Source: an uncultured Acinetobacter sp. (GTDB lineage Bacteria; Pseudomonadota; Gammaproteobacteria; Pseudomonadales; Moraxellaceae). From it: DNA of 64,000 bases. Below the pieces are notes generated by a model, which made no database searches, was not told the origin of the DNA, and saw only the letters and a program-made list of their open reading frames with translations. The position numbers and the translations under genes were made by a program. Of the stretch, positions 40,309 through 51,936 are shown in pieces; position 1 is the stretch's first letter; each line of letters begins with the position of its first letter. The DNA lies in the NCBI RefSeq assembly GCF_947493735.1, contig NZ_CANLSL010000010.1:23372-87371 (forward strand). Reading direction: 5' to 3'.

Positions 40309-41499
40309 TTATGCAGTTACTTTCGCAACAACACCAGCACCTACTGTACGACCGCCTTCACGGATCGCAAAACGTAGACCTGGATCCATCGCAATTGGGT
40401 GGATCAATTCTACTGACATTTCAACGTTGTCACCTGGCATTACCATTTCAACGCCTTCTTTCAACTGGATCGCTCCAGTGACGTCAGTTGTACGGAAATA
40501 GAATTGTGGACGGTAACCGTTAAGGAATGGAGTGTGACGACCACCTTCTTCTTTAGAAAGTACATATACTTCCGCATCGAATTTAGTGTGTGGCTTGATC
40601 GCACCTGGCTTAGCCAATACTTGACCACGTTGTACGTCTTCACGTTTAGTACCACGTAGAAGTACACCACAGTTCTCGCCTGCACGACCTTCGTCAAGCA
40701 ATTTACGGAACATTTCTACGCCAGTTACGGTTGTTTTCACTGTATCTTTGATACCAACGATTTCAACTTCTTCGCCAACTTTAACGATACCAGATTCAAC
40801 ACGGCCTGTTACAACTGTACCACGACCAGAAATTGAGAATACATCTTCGATTGGCATCAAGAATGCTTTGTCGATGGCACGCTCTGGCTCTGGGATATAA
40901 GAGTCAAGTGCTTCAACCAATGCTAGTACAGCTGATTCGCCGTATTGACCAGCATCACCTTCAAGTGCTTTAAGCGCTGAACCACGGATGATTGGTGTGT
41001 CATCGCCTGGGAAGTCATAAGTAGATAGAAGTTCACGTACTTCCATTTCTACCAATTCAAGCAATTCTTCATCATCAACAAGGTCACACTTGTTCAAGAA
41101 TACAAGAATGTACGGTACACCAACCTGACGAGAAAGTAGGATGTGTTCACGTGTTTGTGGCATTGGACCATCAGTCGCAGCACATACAAGAATCGCACCG
41201 TCCATCTGAGCAGCACCAGTAATCATGTTTTTAACATAATCGGCGTGTCCTGGGCAGTCTACGTGTGCGTAGTGACGTGCAGGAGAATCATATTCTACGT
41301 GCGAGGTATTAATGGTAATACCACGTGCTTTTTCTTCTGGTGCAGAGTCGATTGCTGCGTAGTCTTTTGCTTCACCACCGTAGGTTTTTGCACAGATCGT
41401 TGCAATCGCTGCTGTCAATGTTGTTTTACCATGGTCAACGTGACCGATAGTGCCCACGTTTACGTGTGGTTTATTACGTTCAAACTTAGCCTTAGCCAT
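40309..41499 (-). CDS. tuf: Elongation factor Tu
   Basis: GTPase delivering aminoacyl-tRNA to the ribosome. The translation [31 protein letters not shown] shows the G1 loop at once; [20 protein letters not shown] and SALKALEG complete the GTPase motifs, followed by domains II and III. From ATG 41499 (AGGA 8 nt upstream) the protein is 396 residues. An ATG two codons earlier overlaps the ribosome site. Last gene of the str operon. A second tuf copy elsewhere is likely in this genus but cannot be seen here. Confidence 0.98.
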   Translation of the reverse strand: MAKAKFERNKPHVNVGTIGHVDHGKTTLTAAIATICAKTYGGEAKDYAAIDSAPEEKARGITINTSHVEYDSPARHYAHVDCPGHADYVKNMITGAAQMDGAILVCAATDGPMPQTREHILLSRQVGVPYILVFLNKCDLVDDEELLELVEMEVRELLSTYDFPGDDTPIIRGSALKALEGDAGQYGESAVLALVEALDSYIPEPERAIDKAFLMPIEDVFSISGRGTVVTGRVESGIVKVGEEVEIVGIKDTVKTTVTGVEMFRKLLDEGRAGENCGVLLRGTKREDVQRGQVLAKPGAIKPHTKFDAEVYVLSKEEGGRHTPFLNGYRPQFYFRTTDVTGAIQLKEGVEMVMPGDNVEMSVELIHPIAMDPGLRFAIREGGRTVGAGVVAKVTA

Positions 41500-41593
41500 G
41501 TTCATCTTCCTTTGTAGATTGCTTATGCAGGATCACTGCACAAGCATTAGATTTTAACTATAAAATTAGTTAGGCAATATAGTAATCGAAAGA

Positions 41594-43732
41594 TTACTCA
41601 TCGTCACCTTTTTTACCACCAGTTTGGAATTTCGTGATGATGCCTTCCGCCACATTACGTGGAGTTTCAGCATATTTTGCAAATTCCATAGAATATGTCG
41701 CACGACCTTGAGACATAGAACGCATTTGCGTTGCGTAACCAAACATCTCAGCAAGTGGAACTTCTGCACGAATCGCTTTAGTACCACCAGGTAGATCATC
41801 CATACCTTGAACCATACCACGACGACGGTTTAAGTCACCCATGATATCGCCCATATAGTCTTCAGGTGTTTCCACTTCAACTTTCATGATAGGCTCAAGA
41901 AGAACAGGATCTGCTTTCATGAAACCGTCACGGAATGCGTAAGAACCAGCCATTTTGAACGATAATTCGTCCGAATCGACATCGTGGTAAGAACCGTCAA
42001 ACAATGTAGCTTTGATGCCAACAACTGGGTAACCAGCAAGGACACCATTCTTCATACGCTCTTGAATACCTTTATCAACTGCACCGAAGAATTCTTTTGG
42101 TACAACACCACCAACAACTTCTTCGGCGAATTCGTATTCTTTACCAGCTGCTTCAACATCAAGCGGCTCAAGACGTACATAGACGTGACCGAATTTACCT
42201 TTACCACCTGTTTGACGAACAAATTTACCTTCTTGTTCAACAACTTTCTTGATGGTTTCACGGTATGCAACCATTGGTTTACCAATGTTCGCTTCAACAC
42301 CGAATTCACGCTTCATACGGTCAACGATGATGTCAAGGTGAAGCTCACCCATACCAGCGATAATGGTTTGACCAGATTCTTCATCAGTACGTACACGGAA
42401 CGATGGATCTTCTTTCGCCAATCGACCTAAAGCAATCGACATTTTTTCTTGGTCAGCTTTAGTTTTTGGTTCAACAGCCAATGAAATTACTGGCTCTGGG
42501 AATTCCATACGTTCAAGGGTAATGATGTTTTTCTCATCACACAATGTATCACCAGTAGTTACATCTTTAAGACCGACACACGCTGCGATATCACCTGCAC
42601 GAATTTCGTCAAGGTCTTGACGTTCGTTTGCGTGCATTTGCACGATACGACCGATACGCTCACGCTTAGATTTAACTGGGTTAAATACTGGATCACCTTG
42701 TTTAAGAACACCTGAGTAAACACGGATAAACGTCAAGTTACCTACGAACTTGTCATTCATGATTTTGAATGCAAGTGCAGAGAACGGCTCTTCATCAGAT
42801 GCTTCACGAGATGCTTTAGTTTCAGCTTTATCGTCAAGTACACCTTCGATCGCTTTTACTTCAGTCGGTGATGGCAAGAATTCAATTACAGCGTCCAACA
42901 TACGTTGTACGCCTTTGTTCTTGAACGCTGAACCACAAAGCATGACTTGGATCTCAGAAGCCAATGTACGTGCACGTAGACCTGCAATGATGTCTTCTTT
43001 AGAAAGATCACCAGCGTCTAGGTATTTGTCCATCAACTCTTCAGATGCTTCAGCTGCAGCTTCAACCATGTTGGTGCGCCACTCTTCAGCTGTATCTTGA
43101 AGATCTGCAGGGATGTCACCGTATTCGAACTGCATACCTTGAGATGCTTCATCCCAGATGATTGCTTTCATTTCGATCAGGTCAACAACACCTTGGAAGT
43201 TTTCTTCAGCACCGATTGGTACAACGATTGGTACAGGATTTCCGCCCAAACGTGTTTTTACTTGTTCAACTGCACGGAAGAAGTTTGCACCTGTACGGTC
43301 CATCTTGTTCACGAAAGCCAAACGAGGCACTTTATATTTGTTTGCTTGACGCCATACAGTTTCAGACTGAGGTTGTACGCCACCAACTGCACAGTACACC
43401 ATGCACGCACCATCAAGTACACGCATAGAACGTTCAACTTCAATCGTGAAGTCTACGTGTCCCGGTGTATCAATTACGTTGATACGGTGTTGATCGAATT
43501 GGTTACCCATACCTGACCAGAAACAAGTCGTTGCAGCAGAAGTAATGGTAATACCACGCTCTTGCTCTTGTTCCATCCAGTCCATTGTTGCTGCACCATC
43601 GTGTACTTCACCAATTTTGTGAGATACACCTGTGTAGAACAAAATACGTTCTGTTGTCGTTGTTTTACCTGCGTCAATGTGCGCAGAGATACCGATATTA
43701 CGGTAGCGAGAAATTGGAGTTTGGCGAGCCAT
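41594..43732 (-). CDS. fusA: Elongation factor G
   Basis: Ribosomal translocase GTPase. 712 residues with [20 protein letters not shown] (G1), DTPGHVDF (G3), [11 protein letters not shown] (G4), and domains II-V ending with [18 protein letters not shown] typical intact copy in the str operon, with 152 bp to rpsG and 94 bp to tuf. AGGA lies 9 nt before the ATG. Several long frames in antisense over this gene are codon-bias shadows. Confidence 0.98.
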   Translation of the reverse strand: MARQTPISRYRNIGISAHIDAGKTTTTERILFYTGVSHKIGEVHDGAATMDWMEQEQERGITITSAATTCFWSGMGNQFDQHRINVIDTPGHVDFTIEVERSMRVLDGACMVYCAVGGVQPQSETVWRQANKYKVPRLAFVNKMDRTGANFFRAVEQVKTRLGGNPVPIVVPIGAEENFQGVVDLIEMKAIIWDEASQGMQFEYGDIPADLQDTAEEWRTNMVEAAAEASEELMDKYLDAGDLSKEDIIAGLRARTLASEIQVMLCGSAFKNKGVQRMLDAVIEFLPSPTEVKAIEGVLDDKAETKASREASDEEPFSALAFKIMNDKFVGNLTFIRVYSGVLKQGDPVFNPVKSKRERIGRIVQMHANERQDLDEIRAGDIAACVGLKDVTTGDTLCDEKNIITLERMEFPEPVISLAVEPKTKADQEKMSIALGRLAKEDPSFRVRTDEESGQTIIAGMGELHLDIIVDRMKREFGVEANIGKPMVAYRETIKKVVEQEGKFVRQTGGKGKFGHVYVRLEPLDVEAAGKEYEFAEEVVGGVVPKEFFGAVDKGIQERMKNGVLAGYPVVGIKATLFDGSYHDVDSDELSFKMAGSYAFRDGFMKADPVLLEPIMKVEVETPEDYMGDIMGDLNRRRGMVQGMDDLPGGTKAIRAEVPLAEMFGYATQMRSMSQGRATYSMEFAKYAETPRNVAEGIITKFQTGGKKGDDE

Positions 43733-43884
43733 ATCTTACATTCCTAAATGTTATTGTTAAAACAGGACGCATTAAGTCAGTGTCATTTTAAGTTCAACCA
43801 ACTTAATGCGCTTAAATGACAGCATCATGAAAATTACTCATGAAGATCGCTATCATTTTCCTGAGAAAGCCCTGTTTTATCCGC

Positions 43885-44358
43885 TTAGAAACGGTAGTGA
43901 GAAAAGGCTTTGTTGGCTTCAGCCATACGGTGTACGTCTTCACGCTTTTTCACCGCAGCGCCTTTACCTTCAGATGCATCAAGCAACTCACCAGCAAGAC
44001 GTAAAGCCATTGTTTTCTCAGAACGCTTAGCAGCAGCATCTACTAACCAACGCATAGCCAAGGCAGTACGACGGGATGGGCGCACTTCCATTGGTACTTG
44101 ATAAGTAGCACCACCAACACGGCGTGCTTTTACTTCGACCATAGGACGAACTTTTTCAAGTGTATCTTCAAAAAATTCTACTGGGTCAACACTACTATTT
44201 TTTTCTTGAACGCGGTCTAAAGCACCGTAAACGATACTTTCTGCAATCGATTTTTTACCGTCTTGCATCACGTGGTTCATGAATTTAGCGATTGTTTGGC
44301 TACCAAACTTAGGATCCGGAAGGATTTCACGGGCAGCGACTACGCGACGTCTTGGCAT
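43885..44358 (-). CDS. rpsG: 30S ribosomal protein S7
   Basis: Primary 16S rRNA-binding protein that nucleates the 30S head, and in E. coli the autorepressor of the str operon. The translation begins [20 protein letters not shown] and ends with [15 protein letters not shown]; 157 residues, normal for the family. The spacer to rpsL (186 bp) contains two stem-loops just before the start, in the position of the E. coli S7 regulatory site. Confidence 0.98.
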   Translation of the reverse strand: MPRRRVVAAREILPDPKFGSQTIAKFMNHVMQDGKKSIAESIVYGALDRVQEKNSSVDPVEFFEDTLEKVRPMVEVKARRVGGATYQVPMEVRPSRRTALAMRWLVDAAAKRSEKTMALRLAGELLDASEGKGAAVKKREDVHRMAEANKAFSHYRF

Positions 44359-44377
44359 TTTAATCTACCTAACTATA

Positions 44378-44434
44378 CTAGTCTTATGACTAGATGACAC
44401 TTCAGGGGAATCCAGCAGTTTGTACGAGTGTCAT
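44378..44434 (-). promoter_or_regulatory. Two adjacent stem-loops in the rpsL-rpsG spacer
   Basis: A 6-bp hairpin, CTAGTC-TTAT-GACTAG (44378-44393), 20 nt before the rpsG start, abuts a second inverted repeat, ATGACACT (44394-44401) with AGTGTCAT (44427-44434). In E. coli the intercistronic rpsL-rpsG region folds into the S7-binding operator; this may be its counterpart. The sequence differs and the role is inferred from position. Confidence 0.4.
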
Positions 44435-44544
44435 GTACTTACGCTGGCCTTACTATACGTCGCTTGAATTTCATATCTTACAAAGAACTCAAACAAGCGA
44501 AACGCTAATATGGTGTGTATGCTTCATTCTAAGGTTGTAATAAA

Positions 44545-44919
44545 TTACTTCTTAGGACGTTTTGCACCGTATTTCGAACGTGCTTGGTTACGATCTTTCA
44601 CACCTGCGCAGTCCAAAGAACCACGTACTGTATGGTAACGTACACCTGGCAAGTCTTTAACACGACCACCACGAATCAATACAACACTGTGCTCTTGAAG
44701 GTTGTGGCCTTCACCACCGATATAGCTTGATACTTCAAAGCCTGAAGTCAAACGTACACGGCACACTTTACGCATTGCAGAGTTTGGTTTTTTAGGTGTA
44801 GTAGTATATACACGAGTACATACACCACGGCGTTGTGGACAAGCCTTCAACGCTGGAACTTTTGATTTTTCAATCAAAGTTGTGCGACCCTTACGGATCA
44901 ACTGATTTGTTGTTGCCAT
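44545..44919 (-). CDS. rpsL: 30S ribosomal protein S12
   Basis: Decoding-site protein of the 30S subunit and first gene of the str operon. 124 residues with [14 protein letters not shown] and [13 protein letters not shown], which hold the Lys residues (Lys43 and Lys88, E. coli numbering) changed in common streptomycin-resistant mutants. Both are wild type here. GGGAG lies 9 nt before the ATG, and a good sigma70 promoter is upstream at 45002-45030. Confidence 0.98.
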   Translation of the reverse strand: MATTNQLIRKGRTTLIEKSKVPALKACPQRRGVCTRVYTTTPKKPNSAMRKVCRVRLTSGFEVSSYIGGEGHNLQEHSVVLIRGGRVKDLPGVRYHTVRGSLDCAGVKDRNQARSKYGAKRPKK

Positions 44920-45001
44920 ATGGCAATTCTCCCGTTATTGAACAACCTTAAAAAATGCTCAAAATAAAAATTTAAATTAAGCCACTTTTTAAGGGCATGA
45001 A

Positions 45002-45030
45002 ATTGTAGATCAAAATCCCTATTGGGTCAA
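45002..45030 (-). promoter_or_regulatory. sigma70 promoter of the str operon
   Basis: On the minus strand, TTGACC (complement of 45025-45030), a spacer of exactly 17 bp, and TACAAT (complement of 45002-45007), about 80 bp upstream of rpsL. Both hexamers are close to consensus, as expected for a strongly expressed ribosomal operon. Confidence 0.7.
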
Positions 45031-45092
45031 TAAGCGCAAATGTTTCGAAATCATTCTTTCAAGGCACAACTAAGCATAAAATAAGCATAAAA

Positions 45093-45119
45093 AATGACCG
45101 CAAATTGCAGTCATTTTTT
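45093..45119 (-). terminator. Terminator of the EcsC-family gene
   Basis: AATGAC (45093-45098) pairs with GTCATT (45110-45115), with inner GCAA/TTGC pairing, and T-rich DNA follows on the minus strand. Confidence 0.7.
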
Positions 45120-45150
45120 GTTTCTTAGATTACAAATTTCACTCAACTCA

Positions 45151-46674
45151 TCAATCAGTTTCCTTTTGATTAGAGTCATTAGCCTGTTTGGATGTTGCAG
45201 ATTTTCCCTCAGCTTTGGTTGCGGTCTTAGTCTGTGAGTTCGCTGTACGGCGAGCAATCGGTTTTGCTTCGGCTGATTTGGTCGTCGTGGAATTTGTCGT
45301 GCTTCGTTTGGCTGTCGTTGCTTTTTCTGTCGTCGCTTGTTCTGTAGGTGCTTTTGTAACGACTTTCGGCGCAGTTTTTGTGGTAGTCGCTTTAGTCGTC
45401 TTTGCGGGTGCACGACGAGTCGTCGATTTTTTCACTACGGTTTTTGTTGCTACTTCTTTCTTTGCCAAATCTTCGACTGCGTTATGAATCTCAGCTTCTG
45501 TCATTGGTGCTGACTGTTTTTCAGCATGAACTTGCTTTTCAACTTTAACCTTCACAATATTAGGATTGTCATCAAGATGTTGTTGTGCAGTTTTTTGATG
45601 AGATTCAGCAAGCTGTTGGTCATTAGCACTGTGCACTAATAATGCAGACACATCATTTTTTGCCAAAGCGTAGACTTGCTGTTGATGAGTATAGCCACGT
45701 TGATAGGCTTCAAGCACAGCAATGTGTTGTTCAGGATTGTCGATCAAATAACGACGTGCATGCGCAAAAATTTCATCCGCTTTTTCTGCGACCTCTTCGA
45801 TCATTTTCACACCATAAAATGCACCGACTAAACCACCTAAAAGTGGCGTGGTATAGCGCAACCATTTTACTTTACCCAATCCATTGAGCATGCTCCACTT
45901 ATACTGCCCATCTGCATCACTCAAGGCATTTTTAAAACCTTCGAAACTAAAATTACTATCTAAGAAGCTTTGCAGTTGTGAATAATTACCCGTATTGAGC
46001 ACATCTTTAAAGTTACGAATGCCAAGTAAAAGTACCTGCTTTTCAGCAATCAAACCTAGATCAGATTTCACCAAAACTTGATAGACTGCTTGCTGATCTT
46101 CTTCATTATCTAGCTCAAAGCCGTAAGCATGACCTGTTTCATAAATGGTTTTTAACGCCAATAAAACAGACAAAGGTAAATCTGCCACAGCCCCAACCAT
46201 ACCTGCGACACCACTCACGCCACCTTGCAAAGCAGCAAAGATTTTATTTACTTCTTTGAGCGCAGATGAAGCACGCGCAGAGCGATCTACATTTTGTTGG
46301 AGTTCTTGAATAGATTTTGCGCCAGTTTCTGCGAGAACACGTTCTGTTGATGCGAGTGCCATTGAGGCTTTGGCAAGAAGCTCTAACACTTCATCGGCAG
46401 CAGAGTCCAAGCCATTTGGCAATACAAATTTTGAATATTTGTTAACGGCATTGTAGCGATTGCCAAGCACTTGTTTGGTGATCGTTGGAAATTGATTGCG
46501 AAATAGTTGATGAATATCTTCATAATCCAAATCGAATTGATCTCGTTGTTGCGCTTTGCCTTCGATCACTTGTCCACTTTTTGCCAACATGTTTGAGTTG
46601 TTATTTTTATTCAGTGGCGAAACTTTTAAAGTTTGTTGGCGAATTCGCTCAACGATCAGCTTTTTAACTCCCAT
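45151..46674 (-). CDS. EcsC-family protein with a Lys/Thr/Ala-rich C-terminal tail
   Basis: The 507-residue protein holds an EcsC domain (about residues 125-330), recognisable from GGVSGVAGMVGAVADLPLSV and IYETGHAYGFELDNEEDQ, with hydrophobic segments near 160 and 285. EcsC proteins are poorly understood; the B. subtilis founder sits next to an ABC transporter. From about residue 405 the tail is low complexity and basic (KKSTTRRAPAKTTKATTTKT, then many Thr/Lys/Ala repeats), reminiscent of histone H1-like tails such as AlgP, and possibly nucleic-acid binding. AGGA is 8 nt before the ATG. Confidence 0.8.
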   Translation of the reverse strand: MGVKKLIVERIRQQTLKVSPLNKNNNSNMLAKSGQVIEGKAQQRDQFDLDYEDIHQLFRNQFPTITKQVLGNRYNAVNKYSKFVLPNGLDSAADEVLELLAKASMALASTERVLAETGAKSIQELQQNVDRSARASSALKEVNKIFAALQGGVSGVAGMVGAVADLPLSVLLALKTIYETGHAYGFELDNEEDQQAVYQVLVKSDLGLIAEKQVLLLGIRNFKDVLNTGNYSQLQSFLDSNFSFEGFKNALSDADGQYKWSMLNGLGKVKWLRYTTPLLGGLVGAFYGVKMIEEVAEKADEIFAHARRYLIDNPEQHIAVLEAYQRGYTHQQQVYALAKNDVSALLVHSANDQQLAESHQKTAQQHLDDNPNIVKVKVEKQVHAEKQSAPMTEAEIHNAVEDLAKKEVATKTVVKKSTTRRAPAKTTKATTTKTAPKVVTKAPTEQATTEKATTAKRSTTNSTTTKSAEAKPIARRTANSQTKTATKAEGKSATSKQANDSNQKETD

Positions 46675-47015
46675 TACTTTTTTCCTGCCTGTTTTTGAGA
46701 TACTTTTATGATTAAATGAAATTTTTTAAGCCGTTGCAACTAAGTTTTGTGTGCATGCGTTGCTTTTTGTGTCTTAGACAGAATTCTAATGATGATACTT
46801 TTGAGGCGAGCTCAATCGAACAAGGTATATACATTTCATCTTCCATTTAATTTAATTCACGTTTTAAACTGAATTGGCAAAATCAGCCAACATGTTACAC
46901 TTTTCATGATTCAGTCTGTGATTGCAAAACGCATAGTTTTCGCCATTGCAGTAACTGCTGAAAACCGCTTAAATGTCGGCAGTTAGATTTTCATATTGAT
47001 AAAAAAGGACATTTC
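46675..47015. other. Divergent region between the EcsC-family gene and fabB
   Basis: About 340 bp without a gene. Near the fabB side an inverted repeat, TAACTGC (46952-46958) and GCAGTTA (46979-46985), could form a hairpin in the fabB leader or serve as a regulator site. No convincing promoter hexamers. Confidence 0.35.
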
Positions 47016-48248
47016 ATGAGTCGTCGTGTTGTCATTACTGGTATGGGCATTAATTCATGTATTGGAAATACCCTAGAAGATGTCAAACATTCTCTGGAGC
47101 ACGGTATTTCAGGCACACGTCATAATGCGAGCTATGCAGAGCTCAACTTTAAAAGTCATGTCAGTGCGCCAGCCGAACAAGATTTTGACAAAATCGACCG
47201 TAAGCTCAAACGCTTTATGGGTGTTTGTGCAATGTATGCCTACAATGCAGCGGTCGATGCGGTCAATCATGCGGGATTAACCATTGATGAGATCGGTAGC
47301 AATCCACGCTACGGCATCGTTGGTGGTAGCGGTGGCAACTCGACTGCATCTGTCGCTGAAATGGTCAAGCTGTTAGAGGAAAAAGGCGCACGCAAAATCG
47401 GTCCATTTTTTGTCCCTCGAAATATGAGTAATACCATCACCGCCAATGTCGGTGTGGCATTTAAAATGCAAGGTATTGCACACACCATTACCAGTGCATG
47501 TGCCACTTCGGCTGATGCGATTGGCTATGCCTACAATATGATTCAATTAGGAAAACAAGACCTGATGCTTGCAGGCGGCGGTGAAGAAGATCACTGGTCA
47601 CAAAGCTTACTTTTTGATGCGATGGGCGCACTCAGTACCAAATATAATGATGCGCCTGAAACCGCATCTCGTCCTTACTCCAAAGATCGTGATGGCTTTG
47701 TCATTGCAGGCGGTGGCGGTTTTGTTGTCCTAGAATCACTTGAGCATGCACAAGCTCGTAGCGCAAAAATCTTCGCCGAAGTTGTTGGCTACGGTGCAAA
47801 TAGCGACGGTTTCGATATGGTTGCACCAAGCGGTGAAGGCGCAACACGTTGTATCTTAATGGCACTCGACGAAGCAAAACAGAAAGGCGTAGGAACAATC
47901 GACTATGTCAATACCCATGGTACGTCTACACCAGCGGGTGATATCACCGAGCTCAAAGCGATGGAACGTGCTTTTGGTGAAGGCAAAGTCCCTGCCCTGA
48001 GCTCAACCAAATCTATGACAGGTCATAGCTTGGGTGCTGTTGGTGTACAAGAAGCAATCTATTGTATGCTGATGATGCAAAATGACTTTATCGCACCGAA
48101 TATCAATGTCACTGAACTTGATGAAGGTACAGCAGGCTTTGATATTGTCTTAGAAAAGCGTGATGCCAAACTCAATACAGTCATGAGTAATAGTTTTGGT
48201 TTTGGTGGTGTCAACGCTTGTTTAATCTTTAGAAAATGGGCTGAATAA
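47016..48248 (+). CDS. fabB: Beta-ketoacyl-ACP synthase I
   Basis: Condensing enzyme of fatty acid elongation, needed for unsaturated fatty acids in type II systems. The 410-residue protein has the thiolase fold with the Cys-His-His triad: Cys162 in TSACATSAD, His301 in VNTHGTSTPAGD and His337 in KSMTGHSLGA. The pair of His residues places it with FabB/FabF, and the overall sequence (RFMGVCAMYAYNAAVDAV, LMLAGGGEEDHWSQ) with FabB. AAGGA is 6 nt before the ATG. fabA is not in the window. Confidence 0.94.
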   Translation: MSRRVVITGMGINSCIGNTLEDVKHSLEHGISGTRHNASYAELNFKSHVSAPAEQDFDKIDRKLKRFMGVCAMYAYNAAVDAVNHAGLTIDEIGSNPRYGIVGGSGGNSTASVAEMVKLLEEKGARKIGPFFVPRNMSNTITANVGVAFKMQGIAHTITSACATSADAIGYAYNMIQLGKQDLMLAGGGEEDHWSQSLLFDAMGALSTKYNDAPETASRPYSKDRDGFVIAGGGGFVVLESLEHAQARSAKIFAEVVGYGANSDGFDMVAPSGEGATRCILMALDEAKQKGVGTIDYVNTHGTSTPAGDITELKAMERAFGEGKVPALSSTKSMTGHSLGAVGVQEAIYCMLMMQNDFIAPNINVTELDEGTAGFDIVLEKRDAKLNTVMSNSFGFGGVNACLIFRKWAE

Positions 48249-48350
48249 TAAAATTAGGTCATAGGAAGCTAAACTATGTCATCAAAATCATGCCCTCAAC
48301 AACAAGTATTTGCTAAAATAGATCATTAATTGTAATTATTTGAGTCGTTG

Positions 48351-48803
48351 ATGGACGCACCGTCAGAAGCCTTTTTATGGGTCAAAGCCTTACACATCAT
48401 TGCTGTCGTGTGTTGGTTTGCTGCCCTATTCTATCTACCACGTTTATACGTCTACCACGCCATGAGCGATGATGCGATTAGCCATCAACGCTTTGAAATC
48501 ATGGAGCGCAAGCTCTATCGTGGCATCATGTGGCCTTCGATGATTGGCACACTGATCACTGCGCACTTCTTAGTAGATTGGGGCGATGCAACACGTCACT
48601 ATCATGAAGCGACATGGTTCTATATCAAAGTGGCTTTGGTTGGTTTATTGGTGATTTATCACTTTATCTGTGGCTATTATCGTAAAAAATTGATCGACAA
48701 TGCACACTATAAATCCCATAAATTTTGGAGACTTTTCAATGAATTACCAACGGTGATTTTAATTGCATGTATTATTTTGGTGGTGGTTAAACCTCAATTT
48801 TAA
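48351..48803 (+). CDS. hemJ: HemJ-type protoporphyrinogen IX oxidase
   Basis: Haem biosynthesis, oxidation of protoporphyrinogen IX to protoporphyrin IX in the membrane. The 150-residue protein has four membrane segments and the HemJ signatures WVKALHIIAVVCWFAALFYLPRL (His near the N-terminus), RGIMWPSMIGT, and HKFWRLFNELPTVILIA. HemJ replaces HemG/HemY in Acinetobacter and many other bacteria. Start at ATG 48351, three bases after a TTG; the ribosome site is weak. Family assignment is strong. Confidence 0.9.
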   Translation: MDAPSEAFLWVKALHIIAVVCWFAALFYLPRLYVYHAMSDDAISHQRFEIMERKLYRGIMWPSMIGTLITAHFLVDWGDATRHYHEATWFYIKVALVGLLVIYHFICGYYRKKLIDNAHYKSHKFWRLFNELPTVILIACIILVVVKPQF

Positions 48804-48837
48804 TTGCTCTATTACAAATCACTATTCGGCAACTCAT

Positions 48838-49500
48838 CTAGTTTAAACGATCTAGTGCTGTCATGAGCGAAGAAAAATTCCCAACCATTTGATTGGGTTG
48901 CGCTTGGGCTAATTCCTCTGCCGTACCATAGCCATAACTGACCGCAATACTTTGCAAACCGTTTTGACGTGCGCCAAGAATATCAAACTCACGATCTCCG
49001 ACCATGACTGTGGCTGTTGCATCTAAATTTTCTTGCACTAAAAGATAAGTGATCAACTCGCCTTTATTGGTGCGTTCGCCTGTCAGTTCACTGCCATAGA
49101 TTTTTTTGAAATATTTTGCCAAGTCAAAATGCACTAAGATTTGTTCGGCATAAATGGTTGGCTTCGCTGTTGCAACATAAAGCCGATAACCTTGTTGCTG
49201 TAATTTTTCTAAGGTTTCTGCGACTTCAGGATAGACTTCATTTTCAAACAAGCCAATCGTGCTAAATCGCTCTCGATACAAACTTAAGGCTTGTTCCGCC
49301 AACTTATCATTATCCGATTGTAATAATTTTGCCAAAGAGGATTTCAGCGGTGGACCAATACACCAGTCCAAATCTACTTCATCCGCAAGTGGTCGCCCAA
49401 GTTTTTGCATGGCGTAGCGAATACAGGTGGTAATACCGAGCTTTGGATCGGTCAATGTGCCATCTAAATCAATCAAAATATTTTCTATAACCACAAGCAT
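48838..49500 (-). CDS. HAD-family hydrolase, phosphoglycolate phosphatase-like
   Basis: The 220-residue HAD hydrolase has motif I IDLDGTLTD, motif II in VATAKPT, Lys in ERTNKGELI and motif IV VGDREFDILGA, with a helical cap typical of the Gph/PGMase subgroup. The substrate may be phosphoglycolate or another small phosphate; sequence does not decide. Convergent with hemJ, 34 bp apart. Confidence 0.82.
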   Translation of the reverse strand: MLVVIENILIDLDGTLTDPKLGITTCIRYAMQKLGRPLADEVDLDWCIGPPLKSSLAKLLQSDNDKLAEQALSLYRERFSTIGLFENEVYPEVAETLEKLQQQGYRLYVATAKPTIYAEQILVHFDLAKYFKKIYGSELTGERTNKGELITYLLVQENLDATATVMVGDREFDILGARQNGLQSIAVSYGYGTAEELAQAQPNQMVGNFSSLMTALDRLN

Positions 49501-49535
49501 TTACTATCTATATTCGTAAAACATTTAAGGCGTGA

Positions 49536-50375
<840 letters not shown>

Positions 50376-50408
50376 ACCCAATTCGACAACATGAATTTTC
50401 CATAAAAA

Positions 50409-50441
50409 ATGCGAGCTTTTCGATCAGAAGCTCGCATTTTT
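50409..50441. terminator. Bidirectional terminator between thiD and dcd
   Basis: ATGCGAGCTT (50409-50418) pairs with AAGCTCGCAT (50428-50437); A-run on one side and T-run on the other serve the convergent thiD and dcd genes. Confidence 0.9.
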
Positions 50442-50456
50442 ATTCAAGTGAAATAC

Positions 50457-51026
50457 TTATGCCTTCGGCAAAGTCACACCTGTTTGACCTTGATATTTTC
50501 CACCACGGTCTTTGTATGAGGTTTCGCAGACTTCATCACTTTCAAAGAACAACATCTGTGCTACGCCTTCCCCTGCATAGATTCGTGCAGGCAAGTTAGT
50601 GGTATTTGAAAATTCAAGTGTTACATGTCCTTCCCACTCAGGCTCAAGCGGCGTGACATTCACAATAATGCCACAACGTGCATAAGTCGATTTACCCAAG
50701 CAAATGGTCAAAACATTACGTGGAATACGGAAATATTCAACGGTACGTGCCAATGCAAAAGAGTTTGGCGGAATGATACAAACGTCTGATTCAATATCAA
50801 TAAAACTTTTATCATCGAAATTTTTCGGATCGACAATCGCAGAATGCACATTGGTAAATACTTTGAATTCACGGGCACAGCGTACGTCGTAACCATAGCT
50901 CGATACGCCATAGGAAATCAACTTTTCGCCATGTTCATCATAACGAATCTGACCTGAAGCATACGGCTCGATCATGCCATGTTGCTCACTCATTTCACGA
51001 ATCCAACGATCAGATTTGATTGCCAT
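50457..51026 (-). CDS. dcd: dCTP deaminase
   Basis: Deaminates dCTP to dUTP, the main route to dTMP in many gammaproteobacteria. The 189-residue protein has the trimeric dUTPase-like fold with [40 protein letters not shown] (catalytic Glu) and the C-terminal [12 protein letters not shown] closing motif. AGGA is about 6 nt upstream of the ATG. Length is normal. Confidence 0.96.
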   Translation of the reverse strand: MAIKSDRWIREMSEQHGMIEPYASGQIRYDEHGEKLISYGVSSYGYDVRCAREFKVFTNVHSAIVDPKNFDDKSFIDIESDVCIIPPNSFALARTVEYFRIPRNVLTICLGKSTYARCGIIVNVTPLEPEWEGHVTLEFSNTTNLPARIYAGEGVAQMLFFESDEVCETSYKDRGGKYQGQTGVTLPKA

Positions 51027-51112
51027 ATTGTTCCTACTTACTCAATCTTTATTAAACGATTTAAATTTTTAACGATACTAACGCAAATTAACTGAAATGC
51101 AAATGCAATGAC

Positions 51113-51799
51113 TTACACCGTTTTATTGCCCACTTGTTCAAGCTCACTCCGCATCTCATCAATCACTTGCTTATAGTCAGGTTTACTAAATATCGCAGAA
51201 CCCGCCACAAACATATCCGCACCCGCTTCGGCGATTTCACGAATATTGGCAGGTGTAACACCGCCATCGACTTCAAGATAAATATCTCGACCGCTTGCAT
51301 CAATAATTTGACGTGCTTGGCGCAGTTTATCCAAAGTCGTTGGAATAAATTTCTGCCCACCAAATCCTGGGTTGACACTCATCAATAGGATTTGATCGAC
51401 TTTGTCTAAAACATAATCCAAATAATGCAAAGGCGTTGCAGGATTAAATACCAATCCTGCTTTGGCACCGCCTGATTTGATCAACTGCAATGAACGGTCA
51501 ATATGATCAGATGCTTCAGGGTGAAAGGTAATAATATCCGCACCCGCTTCTAAGAAATCACCAATCATGCGATCCACTGGCGATACCATTAGATGCACAT
51601 CAATCGGCGCTTTGATACCATAATTTTTTAAAGCTTTACACACACCTGCACCAAAGGTCAGATTCGGCACATAGTGATTATCCATCACGTCAAAATGCAC
51701 CACATCCGCACCTGCCTCAAGTACACGTTCTACATCCTCGCCCAAGCGTGCAAAGTCGGCAGAAAGAATAGATGGCGCAATAAGATATGGCTTAGACAT
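51113..51799 (-). CDS. rpe: Ribulose-phosphate 3-epimerase
   Basis: Interconverts ribulose 5-phosphate and xylulose 5-phosphate in the pentose phosphate pathway. TIM barrel with [33 protein letters not shown] (metal and catalytic Asp), [21 protein letters not shown] and VDGGV. 228 residues. AGGT site before the ATG. Adjacent to dcd on the same strand with 86 bp between. Confidence 0.96.
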   Translation of the reverse strand: MSKPYLIAPSILSADFARLGEDVERVLEAGADVVHFDVMDNHYVPNLTFGAGVCKALKNYGIKAPIDVHLMVSPVDRMIGDFLEAGADIITFHPEASDHIDRSLQLIKSGGAKAGLVFNPATPLHYLDYVLDKVDQILLMSVNPGFGGQKFIPTTLDKLRQARQIIDASGRDIYLEVDGGVTPANIREIAEAGADMFVAGSAIFSKPDYKQVIDEMRSELEQVGNKTV

Positions 51800-51872
51800 G
51801 ATTCACCTGAATGTCAGTTGGCTAAATGTGGTCGCATTATAACAGAGCTAGGCTTTGTATTTTCGACCAAAT

Positions 51873-51909
51873 TAAAAATGGAATGATCTGATGAAACCAA
51901 TCATTCCAT
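51873..51909 (-). terminator. Terminator of the M48 protease gene
   Basis: ATGGAATGAT (51878-51887) and ATCATTCCAT (51900-51909) form a perfect 10-bp stem; T-rich sequence follows on the minus strand. Confidence 0.82.
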
Positions 51910-51936
51910 AGAAATTACAATTAAGTCAGCCTCAAA

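Noticed and set aside
41984..43428. Several long reading frames antisense to fusA, and others over tuf, sucA and rpsG
   Set aside because: They mirror the biased codon use of strongly expressed genes, have no ribosome sites or domains, and lie inside certain genes.
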